From assembly GCF_042186555.1 (NCBI RefSeq), contig NC_133324.1, positions 5,221,395-5,285,394 on the forward strand: 64,000 nt of DNA, given 5' to 3'. The notes below the pieces were generated by a model that was not told the DNA's origin, made no database searches, and was given only the letters and a program-made list of their open reading frames with translations. Shown piece by piece: positions 58,001-64,000 of this stretch (positions within the stretch are counted from its first letter, which is position 1; each line of letters starts with the position of its first letter). Source of the DNA: Aquarana catesbeiana. Taxonomy: Eukaryota > Chordata > Amphibia > Anura > Ranidae. Position numbers and translations under genes: made by a program.

Positions 58001-61000
58001 TCTTAGCCCCCCTCTCGGAGCAGTCTCTCACCTGTCTCTGTGGTGTCTCGTAGCCCCCCTCTCGGAGCAGTCTCTCACCTGTCTCTGTGGTGTCTGGTAG
58101 CCCCCCTCTCGGAGCAGTCTCTCACCTGTCTCTGTGGTGTCTCTTAGCCCCCCTCTCGGAGCAGTCTCTCACCTGTCTCTGTGGTGTCTCGTAGCCCCCC
58201 TCTCGGAGCAGTCTCTCACCTGTCTCTGTGGTGTCTTGTAGCCCCCCTCTCGGAGCAGTCTCTCACCTGTCTCTGTGGTGTCTCGTAGCCCCCCTCTCAG
58301 AGCAGTCTCTCACCTGTCTCTGTGGTGTCTGGTAGCCCCCTCTCGGAGCAGTCTCTCACCTGTCTCTGTGGTGTCTCTTAGCCCCCCTCTCGGAGCAGTC
58401 TCTCACCTGTCTCTGTGGTGTCTCGTAGCCCCCCTCTCGGAGCAGTCTCTCCCGTCTCTGTGGTGTCTGGTAGCCCCCTCTCGGAGCAGTCTCTCACCTG
58501 TCTCTGTGATGTCTCGTAGTCCCCTCTTGGAGCAGTCTCTCACCTGTCTCTGTGGTGTCTCTTAGCCCCCCTCTCGGAGCTGTCTCTCACCTGTCTCTGT
58601 GGTGTTTCATAGCCCCCCTCTCGGAGCAGTCTCTCACCTGTCTCTGTGGTGTCTCGTAGCCCCCCTCTCGGAGCAGTCTCTCCCGTCTCTGTGGTGTCTG
58701 GTAGCCCCCTCTCGGAGCAGTCTCTCACCTGTCTCTGTGATGTCTCGTAGTCCCCTCTTGGAACAGTCTCTCACCTGTCTCTGTGGTGTCTCGTAGCCCC
58801 CCTCTCGGAGCAGTCTCTCACCTGTCTCTGTGGTGTCTCGTAGCCCCCCTCTCGGAGCAGTCTCTCGCCTGTCTCTGTGGTGTCTCGTAGCCCCCCTCTC
58901 GGAGCAGTCTATCACCTGTCTCTGTGGTGTCCCGTAGCCCCCTCTCGGAGCAGTCTCTCACCTGTCTCTGTGGTGTCTCGTAGCCCCCCTCTCGGAGCAG
59001 TCTCTCACCTGTCTCTGTGGTGTCTCGTAGCCCCCCTCTCAGAGCAGTCTTTCACCTGTCTCTGTGGTGTCTTGTAGCCCCCTCTCAGAGCAGTCTCTCA
59101 CCTGTCTCTGTGGTGTCTTGTAGCCCCCCTCTCGGAGCAGTCTCTCACCTGTCTCTGTGGTGTCTTGTAGCCCCCCTCTCGGAGCAGTCTCTCATCTGTC
59201 TTTGTGGTGTCTCGTAACCCCCCTCTCGGAGCAGTCTCTCACCTGTTTCTGTGGTGTCTTGTAGCCCCCTCTCAGAGCAATCTCTCACCTGTCTTTGTGG
59301 TGTCTCGTAGCCCCCCTCTCGGAGCAGTCTCTCACCTGTCTCTGTGGGGTCTCGTAGCCCCCCTCTCGGAGCAGTCTCTCACCTGTCTCTGTGGTTTCCC
59401 ATATCCCCCCTCTCGGAGCAGTCTCTCACCTGTCTCTGTGGTGTCTCGTAGCCCCCTCTCGGAGCAGTCTCTCGCCTGTCTCTGTGGTGTCTCCTAGCAC
59501 CCTCTCGGAGCAGTCTCTCACCTGTCTCTGTGGTGTCTCGTAGCCCCCCTCTTGCAGCAGTCTCTCACCTGTCTCTGTGGTGTCTCGTAGCCCCCCTCTC
59601 GGAGCAGTCTCTCACCTGTCTCTGTGGTGTCTCGTAGCCCCCCTCTCGGAGCAGTCTCTCACCTGTCTCTGTGGTGTCTCGTAGCCCCCCTCTCGGAGCA
59701 GTCTCTCACCTGTCTCTGTGGTGTCTCGTAGCCCCCTCTCGGAGCAGTCTCTCACCTGTCTCTGTGGTGTCTCTTAGCCCCCCTCTCGGAGCTGTCTCTC
59801 ACCTGTCTCTGTGGTGTCTCATAGCCCCCCTCTCGGAGCAGACTCTCACCTGTCTCTGTGGTGTCTCGTAGCCCCCCTCTCAGAGCAGTCTCTCACCTGT
59901 CTCTGTGGTGTCTCGTAGCCCCCCTCTCGGAGCAGACTCTCACCTGTCTATGTGGTGTCTGTTAGCCCCCCTCTCGGAGCAGTCTCTCACCTGTCTATGT
60001 GGTGTCTGTTAGCCCCCCTCTCGGAGCAGACTCTCACCTGTCTATGTGGTGTCTTGTAGCCCCTTCTTGGAACAGTCTCTCACCTGTCTCTGTGGTGTCT
60101 CGTAGCCCCCCTCTCGGAGCAGTCTCTCACCTGTCTCTGTGGTGTCTCGTAGCCCCCCTCTCGGAGCAGTCTCTCACCTGTCTCTGTGGTGTCTTGTAGC
60201 CCCCTCTCAGAGCAGTCTCTCACCTGTCTCTGTGGTGTCTTGTAGCCCCCCTCTCGGAGCAGTCTCTCATCTGTCTTTGTGGTGTCTCGTAACCCCCCTC
60301 TCGGAGCAGTCTCTCACCTGTCTCTGTGGTGTCTCGTAGCCCCCCTCTCGGAGCAGTCTCTCACCTGTCTCTGTGGGGTCTCGTAGCCCCCCTCTCGGAG
60401 CAGTCTCTCACCTGTCTCTGTGGTTTCCCATATCCCCCCTCTCGGAGCAGTCTCTCACCTGTCTCTGTGGTGTCTCGTAGCCCCCTCTCGGAGCAGTCTC
60501 TCACCTGTCTCTGTGGTGTCTCGTAGCCCCCTCTCGGAGCAGTCTCTCACCTGTCTCTGTGGTGTCTCGTAGCCCCCTCTCGGAGCAGTCTCTCACCTGT
60601 CTCTGTGGTGTCTCCTAGCACCCTCTCGGAGCAGTCTCTCACCTGTCTCTGTGGTGTCTCGTAGCCCCCCTCTTGCAGCAGTCTCTCACCTGTCTCTGTG
60701 GTGTCTCGTAGCCCCCCTCTCGGAGCAGTCTCTCACCTGTCTCTGTGGTGTCTCGTAGCCCCCTCTCGGAGTAGTCTCTCACCTGTCTCTGTGGTGTCTC
60801 GTAGCCCCCCTCTCGGAGCAGTCTCTCACCTGTCTCTGTGGTGTCTCGTAGCCCCCTCTCGGAGCAGTCTCTCACCTGTCTCTGTGGTGTCTCACAGCCC
60901 CCTCTCGGAGCAGTCTCTCACCTGTCTCTGTGGTGTCTCGTAGCCCCCCTCTCGGAGCAGTCTTTCACCTGTCTCTGTGGTGTCTCGTAGCCCCCCTCTC

Positions 61001-64000
61001 GGAGCATTGTCTCACCTGTCTCTGTGGTGTCTCGTAGCCCCCTCTCGGAGCAGTCTCTCACCTGTCTATGTGGTGTCTTGTAGCCCCTTCTTGGAGCAGT
61101 CTCTCACCTGTCTCTGTGGTGTCTGGTAGCCCCCCTCTCGGAGCAGTCTCTCACCTGTCTCTGTGGTGTCTCGTAGCCCCCCTCTCGGAGCAGTCTCTCA
61201 CCTGTCTCTGTGGTGTCTGGTAGCCCCCCTCTCAAAGCAGTCTCTCACCTGTCTCTGTGGTGTCTCGTAGCCCCCTCTCGGAGCAGTCTCTCCCGTCTCT
61301 GTGGTGTCTGGTAGCCCCCTCTCGGAGCAGTCTCTCACCTGTCTCTGTGGTGTCTCGTAGCCCCCCTCTCGGAGCAGTCTCTCACCTGTCTCTGTGGTGT
61401 CTCGTAGCCCCCCTCTCGGAGCAGTCTCTCACCTGTCCCTGTGGTGTCTCGTAGCCCCCCTCTCGGAGCAGTCTCTCACCTGTCTCTGTGGTGTCTAGTA
61501 GCCCCCCTCTCGGAGCAGTCTTTCACCTGTCTCTGTGGTGTCTCGTAGCCCCCCTCTCGGAGCATTCTCTCACCTGTCTCTGTGGTGTCTCTTGGCCCCC
61601 CTCACGGAGCAGTCTCTCACCTGTCTCTGTGGTGTCTTGTAGCCCCCTCTCGGAGCAGTCTCTCACCTGTCTCTGTGGTGTCTTGTAGCCCCCCTCTCGG
61701 AGCACTCTCTCACCTGTCTCTGCGGTGTCTAGTAGCCCGCTCTCAAAGCAGTCTCTCACCTGTCTCTGTGGTGTCTCGTAGCCCCCCTCTTGGAGCAGTC
61801 TCTCACCTTTCTATGTGGTGTCTTGTAGCTCCTTCTCGGAACAGTCTCTCACCTGTCTCTGTGGTGTCTGGTAGCCCCCTCACGGAGCAGTCTCTCACCT
61901 GTCTCTGTGGTGTCTAGTAGCCCCCTCACGGAGCAGTCTCCCCCCTGTCTCTGTGGTGTCTAGTAGCCCCCTCTCGGAGCAGTCTCTCACCTGTCTCTGT
62001 GGTGTCTTGTAGCCCCCCTCTCGGAGCAGTCTCTCACCTGTCTCGGTGGTGTCTTGTAGCCCCCCTCTCGGAGCAGTCTCTCACCTGTCTCTGTGGTGTC
62101 TCGTAGCCCCCCTCTTAGAGCAGTCTCTCACCTGTCTCTGTGGTGTCTCGTATCCCCCCTCTCGGAGCAGTCTCTCACCTGTCTCTGCGGTGTCTCGTAT
62201 CCCCCCTCTCGGAGCAGTCTCTCACCTGTCTCTGTGGTGTCTCGTAGCCCCCCTCTTAGAGCAGTCTCTCACCTGTCTCTGTGGTGTCTCGTATCCCCCC
62301 TCTCGGAGCAGTCTCTCACCTGTCTCTGCGGTGTCTCGTATCCCCCCTCTCGGAGCAGTCTCTCGCCTGTCTCTGTGGTGTCTCCTAGCACCCTCTCGGA
62401 GCAGTCTCTCACCTGTCTCTGTGGTGTCTCGTAGCCCCCCTCTTGCAGCAGTCTCTCACCTGTCTCTGTGGTGTCTCGTAGCCCCCCTCTCGGAGCAGTC
62501 TCTCACCTGTCTCTGTGGTGTCTCGTAGCCCCCCTCTCAGAGCAGTCTCTCACCTGTCTCTGTGGTGTCTCGTAGCCCCCCTCTCGGAGCAGTCTCTCAC
62601 CTGTCTCTGTGGTGTCTCGTAGCCCCCTCTCGGAGCAGTCTCTCACCTGTCTCTGTGGTGTCTCACAGCCCCCTCTCGGAGCAGTCTCTCACCTGTCGCT
62701 GTGGTGTCTCTTGGCCCCCCTCCCGGAGCAGTCTCTCACCTGTCTATGTGGTGTCTTGTAGCCCCTTCTTGGAGCAGTCTCTCACCTGTCTCTGTGGTGT
62801 CTGGTAGCCCCCCTCTCAGAGCAGTCTCTCACCTGTCTCTGTGGTGTCTCGTAGCCCCCCTCTCGGAGCAGTCTCTCACCTGTCTCTGTGGTGTCTGGTA
62901 GCCCCCCTCTCAAAGCAGTCTCTCACCTGTCTCTGTGGTGTCTCGTAGCCCCCTCTCTGAGCATTCTCTCACCTGTCTCTGTGGTGTCTCGTAGCCCCCC
63001 TCTCGGAGCAGTCTCTCACCTGTCTCTGTGGTGTCTCGTAGCCCCCCTCTCGGAGCAGTCTCTCACCTGTCCCTGTGGTGTCTCGTAGCCCCCCTCTCGG
63101 AGCAGTCTCTCACCTGTCTCTGTGGTGTCTCGTAGCCCCCCTCTCGGAGCAGTCTTTCACCTGTCTCTGTGGTGTCTCGTAGCCCCCCTCTCGGAGCATT
63201 CTCTCACCTGTCTCTGTGGTGTCTCTTGGCCCCCCTCACGGAGCAGTCTCTCACCTGTCCCTGTAGTGTCTTGTAGCCCCTTCTTGGAGCAGTCTCTCAC
63301 CTGTCTCTGTGGTGTCTGGTAGCTTCCCTCTCGGAGCAGTCTCTCACCTGTCTCTGTGGTGTCTCGTAGCCCCCCTCTCGGAGCAGTCTCTCACCTGTCT
63401 CTGTGGTGTCTTGTAGCCCCCCTCTCGGAGCAGTCTCTCACCTGTCTCTATGGTGTCTTGTAGCCCCCCTCTCGGAGCAGTCTCTCACCTGTCTCTGTGG
63501 TGTCTTGTAGCCCCCCTCTCGGAGCAGTCTCTCACCTGTCTCTGTGGTGTCTGGTAGCCCCCCTCTTGGAGCAGTCTCTCACCTGTCTCTGTGGTGTCTC
63601 GTAGCCCCCTCACGGAGCAGTCTCTCACCTATCTCTGTGGTGTCTCTTGGCCCCTCTCGGAGCAGTCTCTCACCTGTCTCTGTGGTGTCTCGTAGCCCCC
63701 TCTCGGAGCAGTCTCTCACCTGTCTCTGTGGTGTCTCGTAGCCCCCCTCTCGGAGCAGTCTCTCACCTGTCTCTGTGGTGTCTCGTAGCCCCCCTCTCGG
63801 AGCAGTCTCTCACCTGTCTCTGTGGTGTCTCGTAGCCCCCTCTCGGAGCAGTCTCTCACCTGTCTCTGTGGTGTCTCGTAGCCCCCCTCTCGGAGCAGTC
63901 TCTCACCTGTCTCTGTGGTGTCTTGTAGCCCCCTCTCGGAGCAGTCTCTCACCTGTCTCTGTGGTGTCTTGTAGCCCCCTCTCGGAGCAGTCTCTCACTT
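46060..64000. repeat. 46/47-bp minisatellite array, at least 17.9 kb
   Basis: About 380 copies of a 46- or 47-bp unit (the difference is the number of Cs), with landmarks TCTCGGAGCAGTCTCTCACC and TGTCTCTGTGGTGTCTCGTAG followed by C5-7 (a one-base overlap links the two). It runs off the right edge and occupies the first visible mmp21 intron. Read in the gene's direction each unit contains GACAG|GTGAGAG, a near-consensus splice donor. It includes a short inverted block (about 47663-47765) and a large higher-order duplication with a 9.6-9.8 kb period (from about 48080 and 57877). Confidence 0.97.
47663..47880. repeat. Inverted repeat (foldback) inside the 46/47-bp array
   Basis: About two units (47663-47760) run in the opposite orientation to all others and are followed directly by their complement. 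For example AGAGGGGGATACCAGACACC near 47710 pairs with GGTGTCTGGTATCCCCCTCT near 47778. This gives a nearly perfect hairpin with arms of about 100 bp. Confidence 0.88.

Noticed and set aside
46596..63952. Many 60-175 codon frames (LSLWCLVAP / RDCSERG repeats)
   Set aside because: Translations of the 46/47-bp array. They change frame whenever the C-run length changes and occur on both strands.

Overview
This is vertebrate nuclear DNA, most likely from a ranid-type frog. It contains one clear host gene, matrix metalloproteinase 21 (mmp21), on the minus strand. Seven exons, from 46013 down to 16932, can be joined with correct GT-AG splice sites and matching phases. Together they encode about 587 residues: end of the propeptide, cysteine switch (PRCGVPD), furin-type site (RKKR), catalytic domain with HExxHxxGxxH, hemopexin domain and stop codon. 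The first exon (signal peptide) is not visible and probably lies beyond 64000. The frog assignment is an inference. It rests on the mmp21 sequence and on several short palindromic transposons that I recall as abundant in ranid frogs.

The most striking property is the amount of tandem repeat. Nearly every long intron of mmp21, and its 3' flank, is filled by a different, unrelated minisatellite. Reading + coordinates: a 15-bp array (1-10477, remnants to 12775); a 39-bp array (13262-13645); a 46-bp array starting about 15 bp after the mmp21 stop codon (14513-16916); a 20/21-bp TTAGGG-rich array in the last intron (17588-21760); a 41-bp array (22885-24060); a 33-bp array (28446-39400); a small 68-bp array (40829-41450); a 43-bp array (42290-45925); and a 46/47-bp array of at least 17.9 kb in the first visible intron (46060-64000). 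Several arrays show higher-order duplication, including one of about 9.6-9.8 kb.

Transposons are nested in or beside the arrays: a nearly intact Tc1 element with a full-length transposase frame (24286-25934), a degraded Tc1 relative (about 26200-27784), a solo LTR with a 4-bp target duplication (43263-44038), hAT-type short elements (one with a perfect 8-bp target duplication at 10898-11082), and several other MITEs. One MITE occurs twice in the 33-bp array with the same right flank, so the pair arose by segmental duplication of the array.

Many long open frames across the arrays are artefacts of repeat units that lack stop codons. I do not call them genes. The most interesting hypothesis is that some intronic arrays, read in the mmp21 sense direction, repeat splice-signal-like motifs hundreds of times: CAG|GTGAGAG in the 47-bp unit, and branch-point plus CAG motifs in the 20-bp unit.
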